Below are positions 16,293-23,224 of a stretch of DNA of 64,000 nt, in pieces. The position numbers were made by a program, and so were the translations under genes. Source of the stretch: JAMLHN01 sp035708745 (GTDB lineage: Bacteria > Chloroflexota > Chloroflexia > Thermomicrobiales > UBA6265); NCBI GenBank assembly GCA_035708745.1, contig DASTFJ010000158.1:1-64000 (forward strand). The letters are read 5' to 3'. The notes under the pieces are model-generated. The model worked only from the letters and a program-made list of their open reading frames with translations. It was not told the DNA's origin and made no database searches. Numbering within the stretch: the stretch's first letter is position 1; every line of letters starts with the position of its first letter.

Positions 16293-17618
16293 ATGACGTC
16301 CGTGTCATATGCCGGACCGTCGGTTTTCGGATACGAAACCGACCACCTCCGGCGAGTTGCTTCGATTTCGGTTCACACGTCGCCGCTCGCGACGCTTGGT
16401 GGCAAAGACGCGGGCGGCATGAACGTCTATGTTCGAGAGCTCTCCTGCCACACGGCCCACTTGGACCTGCCGGTCGATGTATTTACGCGACGAACCGACC
16501 CGGAAACACCTGAAGTCGTCGAAATCTGTGAAGGCGTCAATCTCATTTCGATATGCGCCGGTCCTCCCACTCCCCTCGACAAAAATCTCCTCTTCGATTT
16601 ACTTCCCGAATTTGCCGAACAGATGGCGCTGTACTCGCTGCGCGCAGGTGTGCGGTACGACGTAATCCATGCCCACTATTGGCTCTCTGGCTGGACCGCG
16701 CACTTGCTCGAACGCTATTGGAATACGCCGTTTTCCTTGATGTTCCACACCACCGCGCATATGAAGAACATTGTCTCGCCTGAATCCGAACATGAAACGA
16801 CGCTCCGGGCAGAAATCGAAAACAAGCTGGTTGGGTTGGCCGACAGCATCATTGCCGCCAACCCCGACGAAGCCGCCGATCTGATCTGGCGGCAACACTG
16901 TCCAAGCGAAAAGATCTGCACCATTCCGCCAGGCGTCGACACGAGACTCTTCCGGCCACTCGACCGGTCGGCATGCCGGGCGGAGCTGGGTATCGGTCCG
17001 GACGAGCACGTTGTGTTGTTCGTCGGGCGTATCGACCCTATCAAGGGACTCGATACACTGCTCGAGGCCACCGCATTTCTGAAATCATCGGGTTCGCTAG
17101 CTCGCGTACATCTGATCGGCGGCGAGCTCGACGACCGCCATCAGCCCATTGGGCAGCTCGCTCGTCTCGTCGAACGCGCGAGAGTCTTGGGGGTCGCCGA
17201 TCGGCTGGTACTTTGGGGTTCCCAGCCACAGGATCGGCTGCCTGTTTTCTATTCCGCCGCAGACGTCGTTTCCGTGCCTTCTCGTTATGAATCGTTCGGA
17301 CTGGTAGCCGTGGAGGCCATGGCCTGCGGGATTCCCGTGGTGGCTTCGCGCGCCGGGGGATTGATCTTTACCGTCGAGGACGGCCGGACCGGATATCTGG
17401 CGCCGATCGGCGACGGGGCCGAACATGGCCGCCGGATGCTGGAGCTCCTTACCGATCCGCAGAAATGTGCTGCTTTCAGTTGTGCGGCTCGGGAAGGTGC
17501 GCTTCGGTTTTCGTGGGAGGCCGTCGCCACGTCAGTCGTGCATGTGTACGAGCGGCTAGCAGACGGTCACCGGGCAAATCTCTGCGGTGATGAAGAGATC
17601 TTCGCCAGCGCCATCTGA
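16293..17618 (+). CDS. Family 4 glycosyltransferase (MshA / sucrose-phosphate-synthase-like)
   Basis: A 441-residue GT-B retaining glycosyltransferase. Residues 24-50 (SISVHTSPLATLGG to GGMNVYVREL) form the N-terminal nucleotide-sugar lobe typical of the MshA/SPS group. HAHYWLSGW, PPGVDTRLFRP, LFVGRIDPIKGLDTLLEA and the EX7E site SRYESFGLVAVEAMACG follow. The acceptor is unknown; inositol phosphate, sucrose-type sugars or a lipid are all possible. It is a single-gene unit ending in a terminator shared with the convergent aminotransferase. Confidence 0.88.
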   Translation: MTSVSYAGPSVFGYETDHLRRVASISVHTSPLATLGGKDAGGMNVYVRELSCHTAHLDLPVDVFTRRTDPETPEVVEICEGVNLISICAGPPTPLDKNLLFDLLPEFAEQMALYSLRAGVRYDVIHAHYWLSGWTAHLLERYWNTPFSLMFHTTAHMKNIVSPESEHETTLRAEIENKLVGLADSIIAANPDEAADLIWRQHCPSEKICTIPPGVDTRLFRPLDRSACRAELGIGPDEHVVLFVGRIDPIKGLDTLLEATAFLKSSGSLARVHLIGGELDDRHQPIGQLARLVERARVLGVADRLVLWGSQPQDRLPVFYSAADVVSVPSRYESFGLVAVEAMACGIPVVASRAGGLIFTVEDGRTGYLAPIGDGAEHGRRMLELLTDPQKCAAFSCAAREGALRFSWEAVATSVVHVYERLADGHRANLCGDEEIFASAI

Positions 17619-17642
17619 GTTCGATCGACCGAGAAAGAAGCG

Positions 17643-17674
17643 AAAGCGCCCACCTGAAGCAGGACGGGCGCTTT
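17643..17674. terminator. Bidirectional terminator between convergent genes
   Basis: AAAGCGCCC and GGGCGCTTT form a 9-bp stem with A-run and T-run flanks, so it can act for both the glycosyltransferase (plus) and the aminotransferase (minus). Confidence 0.75.
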
Positions 17675-17692
17675 GCATTCGTGTCTCGAAGC

Positions 17693-18973
17693 CTAGATCG
17701 ACGCGACGGCGCGCTCGAAAATGGAGAGGAATTCGCTGGCCTGCTGGCGGTCTATCACCAGGGGCGGGATCACCCGGATCGCCTGATCGTAGGTTCCGCA
17801 ATTGATCAGTAGCACGTTCTCCTCGAGGCATGTTGCCATGACCTTCGAGACGGCGGCCGCGTTTGGCTCGCCCGCCTGGTCGACGAATTCCACGGCGATC
17901 ATTAGACCCAGACCGCGCACTTCTCCGATCACCGGGTGATGAGCCTGGATTCCGCGCAGGCCCTGCATCAGCATGTCGCCGATCTCAGCGGCATTCTCGG
18001 GTAGATGCTCGTCGCGCATGACCCGCAGGGTCTCTGCCGCAGCGGCAGTGCCGACCGCATTGGCGCCGTAGGTGCCACCGTGCGCCCCGGGGGGCCATTT
18101 GTCCATGGTCGATTTGCTGGCGACCACCGCGCTTACTGGCAAACCGGATGCGATCCCCTTGGCGACCGTCATAATGTCGGGGACGACATCGAAATGCTCG
18201 AAACCCCACATCGCGCCTGTGCGCCCCATGCCCGTCTGAATCTCATCGAGAATGAGCATGATGCCGTGCTCGTCGCAGATCGAACGAACCTCCTGCAACC
18301 AGCGGGCCGAGGGCACCAGATAGCCGCCTTCGCCGGCGACGGTTTCCACCAGGATGGCCGCGACATCGTCTGGCATGACCATGGTGTCGAAGAGGGTTTT
18401 CAGCTCGGAGAGGTAGTAGTCGTCGGCTTCGGCCGGAGCGGAACCAAATGGCGAGCGGAAATAGTAGGGATACGGCGCGTAGTACATACTCGCCAGCAGC
18501 GGCTCGTAGTGACCGCGCACCTTGGCACGGGACGACGTAACCGACATGGCGGCGTGGGTGCGTCCGTGGAACGCGCCACGCATCGCGATAACTGCCGGAC
18601 GCCGGGTGGCGATCTTTGCCAATTTCAAGGCGCCTTCGATCGCCTCTGCTCCACTGTTTGCCCAGAAGACCTGGTCAAGAGAGGACGGAAGCGTGGCGGT
18701 CAGCTCCGCGGCGGCATCGAGCATCGGCTCGTGCAACAGGATGTTTTGCTGGGCATGAATGATCTTGCCTGCTTGCGCGCGAATTGCTTCGACCACACGC
18801 GGATGGCAATGCCCGGTGTTGACGACCGCGATGCCGGACGTGAAGTCCATATATCGCCGGCCGTCGCGGTCCCAGACGTAGATGCCCTGGGCATGATCGA
18901 CGAAGACCGGGGAATACCGGCCGATGACCCGCGGCACGAGTGTCTGCGGATCGAGTCCTACCTCTGCAACCAT
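17693..18973 (-). CDS. Class III PLP aminotransferase (4-aminobutyrate aminotransferase-like)
   Basis: A 426-residue fold-type I aminotransferase. Signatures are YMDFTSGIAVVNTGHCHP (about 42-59), FWANSGAEAIEGALKLA, the ILDEIQTGMGRTG aspartate that holds the pyridine nitrogen, and the PLP lysine in TVAKGIASGLP. Best family match by motifs is GabT or a related omega-aminotransferase; acetylornithine or beta-alanine activity cannot be excluded. The ATG at 18973 has GGGAGGG 5 nt upstream. It lies 33 nt after a small unknown gene on the same strand, and the two probably share a transcript. Confidence 0.88.
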   Translation of the reverse strand: MVAEVGLDPQTLVPRVIGRYSPVFVDHAQGIYVWDRDGRRYMDFTSGIAVVNTGHCHPRVVEAIRAQAGKIIHAQQNILLHEPMLDAAAELTATLPSSLDQVFWANSGAEAIEGALKLAKIATRRPAVIAMRGAFHGRTHAAMSVTSSRAKVRGHYEPLLASMYYAPYPYYFRSPFGSAPAEADDYYLSELKTLFDTMVMPDDVAAILVETVAGEGGYLVPSARWLQEVRSICDEHGIMLILDEIQTGMGRTGAMWGFEHFDVVPDIMTVAKGIASGLPVSAVVASKSTMDKWPPGAHGGTYGANAVGTAAAAETLRVMRDEHLPENAAEIGDMLMQGLRGIQAHHPVIGEVRGLGLMIAVEFVDQAGEPNAAAVSKVMATCLEENVLLINCGTYDQAIRVIPPLVIDRQQASEFLSIFERAVASI

Positions 18974-19006
18974 CTGCGCCCTCCCGAATGGTGTTCGTGT
19001 CGACCG

Positions 19007-19360
19007 TCAGGCACCCGTTTGCGCCTTCTTTTCGCGCTCCTTTTGCTCTTTGTAGAATTTCTTGGTCTTGGGAACCGGTTTGGCGTCCTCTGCCTCGCGA
19101 CGCGCCGCCGCCTCGACGGCCTTACCTTCCATCTCCTCCTCCAGACGCACGAAGTCGTTGTATACCCGCACGTTGGTGTTGGAATCGGCGGTGCGCATGA
19201 GCATGCGCACCAGCTGGAGCTGCGAATTCACCGTTGCATTCTTCGCGGCCGGCAGTGACGCCCGCTTGATGAAGAGGTCGACCGTATCGAGCGTGGCGGC
19301 TTGGGCGTCGTTCTCGACGAGCCGCTCACGAATGTTTTGAAGCCCGTCCAAAACGTTCAC
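19007..19360 (-). CDS. 117-aa conserved-looking protein of unknown function
   Basis: I do not recognise the family. The product is mainly helical: residues 1-75 have regular hydrophobic spacing (NVLDGLQNIRERLVEN, VNSQLQLVRMLMRTAD), followed by an acidic EEEMEG stretch and a Lys/Glu-rich tail. No signal peptide or membrane segment. The GTG at 19360 was chosen because AAGGG lies 6 nt upstream; the longer open frame upstream runs through the TPP riboswitch and is not credible. It precedes the aminotransferase. Confidence 0.6.
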   Translation of the reverse strand: MNVLDGLQNIRERLVENDAQAATLDTVDLFIKRASLPAAKNATVNSQLQLVRMLMRTADSNTNVRVYNDFVRLEEEMEGKAVEAAARREAEDAKPVPKTKKFYKEQKEREKKAQTGA

Positions 19361-19465
19361 TTTATGCCCTTCGATTCGTGGAAATTGATGGATCCCGCGA
19401 GCGCGGAGACGGCCCGATTGTACCACCGGCGTGGCGGACACCTTCAGTAAAGCAACGGGGTTCCG

Positions 19466-19474
19466 TGCTATCCT
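19466..19474 (+). promoter_or_regulatory. Extended -10 promoter of the thiamine operon
   Basis: TGCTATCCT; the predicted start near 19481 coincides with the first base of the TPP riboswitch helix. Confidence 0.65.
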
Positions 19475-19481
19475 TGGGGCA

Positions 19482-19576
19482 GTTGCCAGGGGTGCGAGCA
19501 TCGCTGAGAGCGCGGCCGGCAGAGGCCGCCAACCCTCCGAACCTGATCCGGGTCATTCCGGCGAAGGGACGGCAAC
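19482..19576 (+). promoter_or_regulatory. TPP (THI-element) riboswitch
   Basis: All core blocks of the thiamine pyrophosphate aptamer are present: GGGGTGC (19489-19495), GCTGAGAG, ACCCTCCGAACCTGATC, and CCGGCGAAGGGA. P1 forms between GTTGCC (19482-19487) and GGCAAC (19571-19576). It controls thiD-thiG-thiE-tenI::thiS; TPP binding normally lowers expression. Confidence 0.96.
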
Positions 19577-19598
19577 GATCGACCTCGTCGATGGCAAC

Positions 19599-19621
19599 CG
19601 CCGTCGGCGTTTTTTCTTTTT
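19599..19621 (+). terminator. Riboswitch expression platform: GC hairpin and U-run
   Basis: A short CGCC/GGCG hairpin is followed by TTTTTTCTTTTT directly before the thiD ribosome site, which suggests transcriptional attenuation. A second GGCAAC copy at 19593 could compete with P1 for GTTGCC. The exact switching pairs are inferred. Confidence 0.55.
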
Positions 19622-19633
19622 CGGGAGCAGTCT

Positions 19634-20458
19634 GTGACCTCGTTCGATGCCGAGCAAGCCGTCCCCAAGGCCCTGACCATCGCTGGATCGGACTCCGGCG
19701 CCGGCGCGGGAATCCAGGCAGACTTGAAGACCTTTGCCGCGCACGGGGTCTATGGCACCAGTGCGATTACGGCAGTCACCGCGCAAAACACGCGCGAAGT
19801 CATCGCGGTCGCCGAGGTGCCGGAAGAGATCGTCGCGGCTCAGATCGACTCGGTGCTGGAAGATATCGGCGCCGGCGCAATCAAAACCGGCATGCTCTCC
19901 AGCGCGCGCATCGTCGAGACCGTCGCCGAGCGCATCGAGGCCTGGGGCATTCAAACCGTGGTCGACCCGGTGATGATTTCCAAGAGCGGGAACTTTCTGC
20001 TGGCACCTGAGGCAATCGGGGCCCTCAAACGCCGTCTTATCCCTGCCTCAGCGATCGTGACGCCGAATCACCACGAGGCGGCGGCGCTCACCGGTATCGA
20101 GATCAAGAGTGACGAAGATGCCCGTGAAGCGGCCAGAGCGCTGGCTGACCTGGGAGCGCGCATCGTGGTCATCAAGGGCGGACATCGCCCTGGCGCGCCG
20201 ATCGATCTGGTGTTCGATGGGAGCTCGTTTGGCGAGCTTTCAGCGGAGCGAATTGAGACCGACAACACGCATGGCACCGGTTGCACCTTTTCGGCTGCGA
20301 TTACGGCCAATTTGGCCCTTGGATTCGGGCCGCTCGAATCGATCGCCCGCGCAAAGCTGTATCTCACGGAAGCACTTCGCACCAGCTACCGCGTTGGCGG
20401 CGGTCACTCGCCCGTCAATCATCTATTCGCGCTCGAGCCGACCGGCTCGATTCGCTGA
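19634..20458 (+). CDS. thiD: Hydroxymethylpyrimidine (phosphate) kinase ThiD
   Basis: Phosphorylates HMP and HMP-P to HMP-PP, the pyrimidine half of thiamine. A 274-residue ribokinase fold with LTIAGSDSGAGAGIQADLKTF (about 14-34), VVDPVMISKSG, VTPNHHEAAALTG, and the anion-hole NTHGTGCTFSAAI with catalytic Asp region. The GTG at 19634 has GGGAG 6 nt upstream. It is the first gene after the riboswitch, and thiG starts 13 nt later. Confidence 0.95.
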   Translation: MTSFDAEQAVPKALTIAGSDSGAGAGIQADLKTFAAHGVYGTSAITAVTAQNTREVIAVAEVPEEIVAAQIDSVLEDIGAGAIKTGMLSSARIVETVAERIEAWGIQTVVDPVMISKSGNFLLAPEAIGALKRRLIPASAIVTPNHHEAAALTGIEIKSDEDAREAARALADLGARIVVIKGGHRPGAPIDLVFDGSSFGELSAERIETDNTHGTGCTFSAAITANLALGFGPLESIARAKLYLTEALRTSYRVGGGHSPVNHLFALEPTGSIR

Positions 20459-20471
20459 AGGGAGCGAAACG

Positions 20472-21281
20472 ATGTCATTCGAATTCAATGGCAGTTCGAC
20501 CCACGACGAGCTCACCATCGGTGGTAAGAGCTTCAACAGCCGCCTCTTTCTCGGCACTGGAAAGTACCGGACCTCCGAAGAGATGAACGCGGCATTCAGC
20601 GCCGCGAACGCGGAAATCATCACCGTCGCATTGCGACGTATCGATTTCGACGATCCGAAGAGCCGATCGGTGCTGGAGGATATCGACTGGACGAAATACA
20701 CGATCCTGCCGAATACGGCCGGGTGCCAGACCGCTGAGGAAGCCATTCGCATCGCACGCATGGCGCGGGCGCTCGAGCTCTCCGATTGGGTGAAGCTCGA
20801 GGTGATTCCCGATCCCAAATATCTGCTGCCTGACCCAATCGGCACCTTCGAGGCTGCCAAGGTCCTGGTGAAAGAGGGATTCACGGTCCTGCCATACATC
20901 GGCGCCGATCCGATTTTGGCGCAGCGCCTGCAAGAGCTCGGAACCGCAACCGTTATGCCCCTAGGGTCGCCGATCGGTTCCGGGCAGGGACTGGTCAGCA
21001 TCGATTCAATTCGCATCATCATCGAGCAGGCCGAAGTGCCGGTCGTCGTCGACGCAGGTATCGGCGTTCCATCTGACGCAGCCCAGGCCATGGAGGCTGG
21101 GGCCGATGCGGTCCTGGTCAACACCGCGGTCGCGCTGGCGTCCGACCCGGCAATGATGGCTTCGGCGATGGCCGAAGGCGTATCGGCCGGCCGCAAGGCA
21201 TACGTGGCAGGAAGAATCCCGCGCAAGGCGTACGCTTCGGCTAGCAGCCCGCTCGAAGGTGTCGTCGGCGCGCGGCCGTGA
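20472..21281 (+). CDS. thiG: Thiazole synthase ThiG
   Basis: A TIM-barrel enzyme that builds the thiazole phosphate from deoxyxylulose phosphate, dehydroglycine and sulfur delivered by ThiS-thiocarboxylate. The 269 residues contain SRLFLGTGKY (about 20-29), the active-site lysine in WVKLEVIPDPKYLLPD, MPLGSPIGSGQG and VVDAGIGVPSDAAQAMEAGADAVLVN. ATG at 20472 with AGGGAG upstream. The 3' end overlaps thiE by 4 nt (GTGA). Its sulfur carrier is supplied as a fusion two genes downstream. Confidence 0.96.
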   Translation: MSFEFNGSSTHDELTIGGKSFNSRLFLGTGKYRTSEEMNAAFSAANAEIITVALRRIDFDDPKSRSVLEDIDWTKYTILPNTAGCQTAEEAIRIARMARALELSDWVKLEVIPDPKYLLPDPIGTFEAAKVLVKEGFTVLPYIGADPILAQRLQELGTATVMPLGSPIGSGQGLVSIDSIRIIIEQAEVPVVVDAGIGVPSDAAQAMEAGADAVLVNTAVALASDPAMMASAMAEGVSAGRKAYVAGRIPRKAYASASSPLEGVVGARP

Positions 21282-21922
21282 ACGAGGACAGACTCCGCGA
21301 CCATCTCAAGGTGTATCTTGTGGCCGGGTCGCAGGACGCGCCGGGCGGCTTGCTGGAAACGGTCGAAGCCGCGTTGCTGGGTGGAGTCACCGCGGTTCAG
21401 CTTCGCGAGAAGAACGGCACCGACCGCGAGATCCTGCAAACCGCCGACCGGGTGCGGGAGCTCTGTACGGATCACGGTGCTGCGTTTTTCATGAACGACC
21501 GCGTCGATTTGGCATTAGCCGCGGGGGCCGATGGCGTTCATCTCGGGATCGACGATCTGTCGATCCCGGCGGTCCGGCGAATCGCCGGACCAAATCTCTG
21601 GATAGGTTTTTCCCCGGATACCGACACAGGGGCACGCTCGGCCAAATTAGAAGGCGCAAGCTATCTGGGCGTCGGTCCGGTCTTCGGTACCCGCTCGAAA
21701 CCCGACGCGGGGCCAGCCCTCGGCGTGAGCATGCTGCGCCGGCGAATTGCGATCGCGGATCTGCCGGTGATCGGTATCGGCGGTATCGATGCTTCGAATG
21801 TCGCCAGCGTGATCCGAGCCGGGGCGACTGGCGTTGCAGTGATGAGCGCCGTCCTGCGCGCGGACGACCCGCGGGTCGCGGCCGAAACCATTCGCGGAGC
21901 AATCGATGCCGCTTTGGGATAG
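21278..21922 (+). CDS. thiE: Thiamine-phosphate synthase ThiE
   Basis: Joins HMP-PP and thiazole phosphate to thiamine phosphate. The 214 residues show KVYLVAG, VTAVQLREK (about 38-46), FFMNDRVDLALAAGADGVHLG, SYLGVGPVFGTRSKPDAG and IGIGGIDASN. These match ThiE rather than TenI. The usual His in the G-S-H segment is replaced (GFSPDTDTG), a small departure. The start overlaps thiG by 4 nt and the end overlaps the next gene by 17 nt. Confidence 0.9.
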   Translation: MNEDRLRDHLKVYLVAGSQDAPGGLLETVEAALLGGVTAVQLREKNGTDREILQTADRVRELCTDHGAAFFMNDRVDLALAAGADGVHLGIDDLSIPAVRRIAGPNLWIGFSPDTDTGARSAKLEGASYLGVGPVFGTRSKPDAGPALGVSMLRRRIAIADLPVIGIGGIDASNVASVIRAGATGVAVMSAVLRADDPRVAAETIRGAIDAALG

Positions 21923-22742
21923 AACGGCGCTGATGTGGGTTACCGACCGAAACAGATCGGATGCGGCGCTTCCAGAGCTGGCGCAAGCAGCAGCCGGGTC
22001 TGGAATCGATCTCATTCAGATACGAGAGCCGGGGCTGGATCGACTGCCGCTGGAGTTGCTTGTCCGGGCGATGGTGACGGTGTCAGGACCCAATACCAGC
22101 GTGATCGTCAATTCGAATATCGAGCTGGCGCGCAAGCTAGGAGTTGGTGTCCATCTACCTGAGACAGGTCCGTCCATCGAAGAGGCACGAGATCAGCTGG
22201 GGATAGAAACGTTGGTGGGCCGTTCCGTGCATTCGGTCGAGGCCGCTCGAAATTCAGCGGGCGCTTCGTATCTCATTGCAGGCCACGTCTTCGAAACGAC
22301 TTCGAAGGTCGGGCGGAAGCCTCTCGGCCTCGATCGCTTGCACCAGATCGCGGAAGCCGCGCCGGCGCCCGTGCTGGCGATCGGGGGTATCACGCCCGAG
22401 CTGGTGCCGACCGTGCTCGAAGCCGGCGCCTCAGGCGTGGCGGTCATGAGCCCATTGACGAAGATTGCGACGATCGATGCCCGGGCACAACGTTATCGAA
22501 CCGCATTGGAGCAAAGCGTGGACAAGCAGTCTGAATCGACGATCGAAGCGACGATCAATGGAAAGTCGATCGAGTTAGCCGCGGGGACGACGGTTTCGGA
22601 GTTTCTCGCTGGGCGCGAGCTCCACGAACGCCTCGTTGTCGTCGAGCGCAACGGCGACATCATCAAGCGGTCGACCTTTCCCGATGTGGTCATCGAAGAA
22701 GGTGACCTGCTCGAGATCGTTCATTTCGTCGGCGGCGGTTGA
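21906..22742 (+). CDS. TenI-type thiazole tautomerase fused to sulfur carrier ThiS
   Basis: A 278-residue two-domain protein. Residues 1-200 form a ThiE/TenI TIM barrel (MWVTDRNRSD, LIQIREPG, VGRSVHS); LIAGHVFETTSK (123-134) matches TenI, whose catalytic His corresponds to H127, rather than ThiE. Residues 211-278 are a complete ubiquitin-like ThiS (IEATINGKSIELAAGTTV, VVERNGDIIKR) ending in HFVGGG, the free diglycine that is thiocarboxylated. ThiG would thus receive sulfur from a carrier tethered to the enzyme that aromatises its product. The tether is about 10 residues. ThiF and a dehydroglycine source (ThiO/ThiH) are not in the window. Confidence 0.9.
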   Translation: MPLWDRTALMWVTDRNRSDAALPELAQAAAGSGIDLIQIREPGLDRLPLELLVRAMVTVSGPNTSVIVNSNIELARKLGVGVHLPETGPSIEEARDQLGIETLVGRSVHSVEAARNSAGASYLIAGHVFETTSKVGRKPLGLDRLHQIAEAAPAPVLAIGGITPELVPTVLEAGASGVAVMSPLTKIATIDARAQRYRTALEQSVDKQSESTIEATINGKSIELAAGTTVSEFLAGRELHERLVVVERNGDIIKRSTFPDVVIEEGDLLEIVHFVGGG

Positions 22743-23087
22743 GTCCTCACCGGGAATCCACCGGCAACGCTTCATATCGACCGTATACTCCTCGACAAAT
22801 GTCACACCCTCGGCGACTAACCGTTGTTTCATGACCTCGGGATGACCGAAAGCCCATCCGCCGCTCAGAAATCCATCTCTGTTTACTACCCGATGGAACG
22901 GAAGATCGAGGCCCGCCGGTGGAGATGCGACCGCCCAACCGACCTGCCGCGCTCCACGAGGGTCACCCAACGCCCGGGCAATGTCGCCGTAGGTAGTCAC
23001 CCGCCCGCGCGGTATCTGGCGGACGATGTCGAAGACCTGATCCGTCAGTTTCCTCGGTCGAATTGCTCTGTCATCTGGCTCGTTCAT
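22575..23087 (-). CDS. Alkyltransferase-like (ATL/MGMT-fold) protein with antisense-overlapping tail
   Basis: Residues 15-115 match the DNA-binding domain of O6-alkylguanine alkyltransferases (VRQIPRGRVTTYGDIARALG, GARQVGWA, end CRWIP). The active-site PCHR is PFHR (63-66), so no alkyl transfer is possible. ATL proteins have Trp or another residue there and flag alkylated guanine for nucleotide excision repair (established for the family). No stop follows the domain: the frame stays open a further 55 codons to 22575, giving a 168-bp convergent overlap with the thiS part of the previous gene. The tail is charged and unfamiliar. ATG at 23087 chosen to fit the family; the ribosome site is weak. 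Confidence 0.75.
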   Translation of the reverse strand: MNEPDDRAIRPRKLTDQVFDIVRQIPRGRVTTYGDIARALGDPRGARQVGWAVASPPAGLDLPFHRVVNRDGFLSGGWAFGHPEVMKQRLVAEGVTFVEEYTVDMKRCRWIPGEDSTAADEMNDLEQVTFFDDHIGKGRPLDDVAVALDDNEAFVELAPSEKLRNRRPRG

Positions 23088-23145
23088 CGGCAGGAAACAC
23101 TCGAGAGTGGGTTTCTCGTGAAACCGGGACCCCACCACCCGACGC

Positions 23146-23151
23146 TATACT
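23146..23151 (+). promoter_or_regulatory. Probable secA -10 box
   Basis: TATACT, giving a leader of about 67 nt to the secA ATG at 23225. A GTTTC/GAAAC inverted repeat lies just upstream (about 23110-23125), between secA and the divergent alkyltransferase-like gene. Confidence 0.45.
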
Positions 23152-23224
23152 CTCCGGTGCGGCGAATGCAGCGCCGCCCATTTCGATTCGACTGACGTCC
23201 ACCACGCTAAAGGCTCGAACCCCA

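Noticed and set aside
19361..19501. Longer N-terminus for the 117-aa unknown protein
   Set aside because: It runs antisense through the TPP riboswitch and its promoter; the GTG at 19360 has a good ribosome site.
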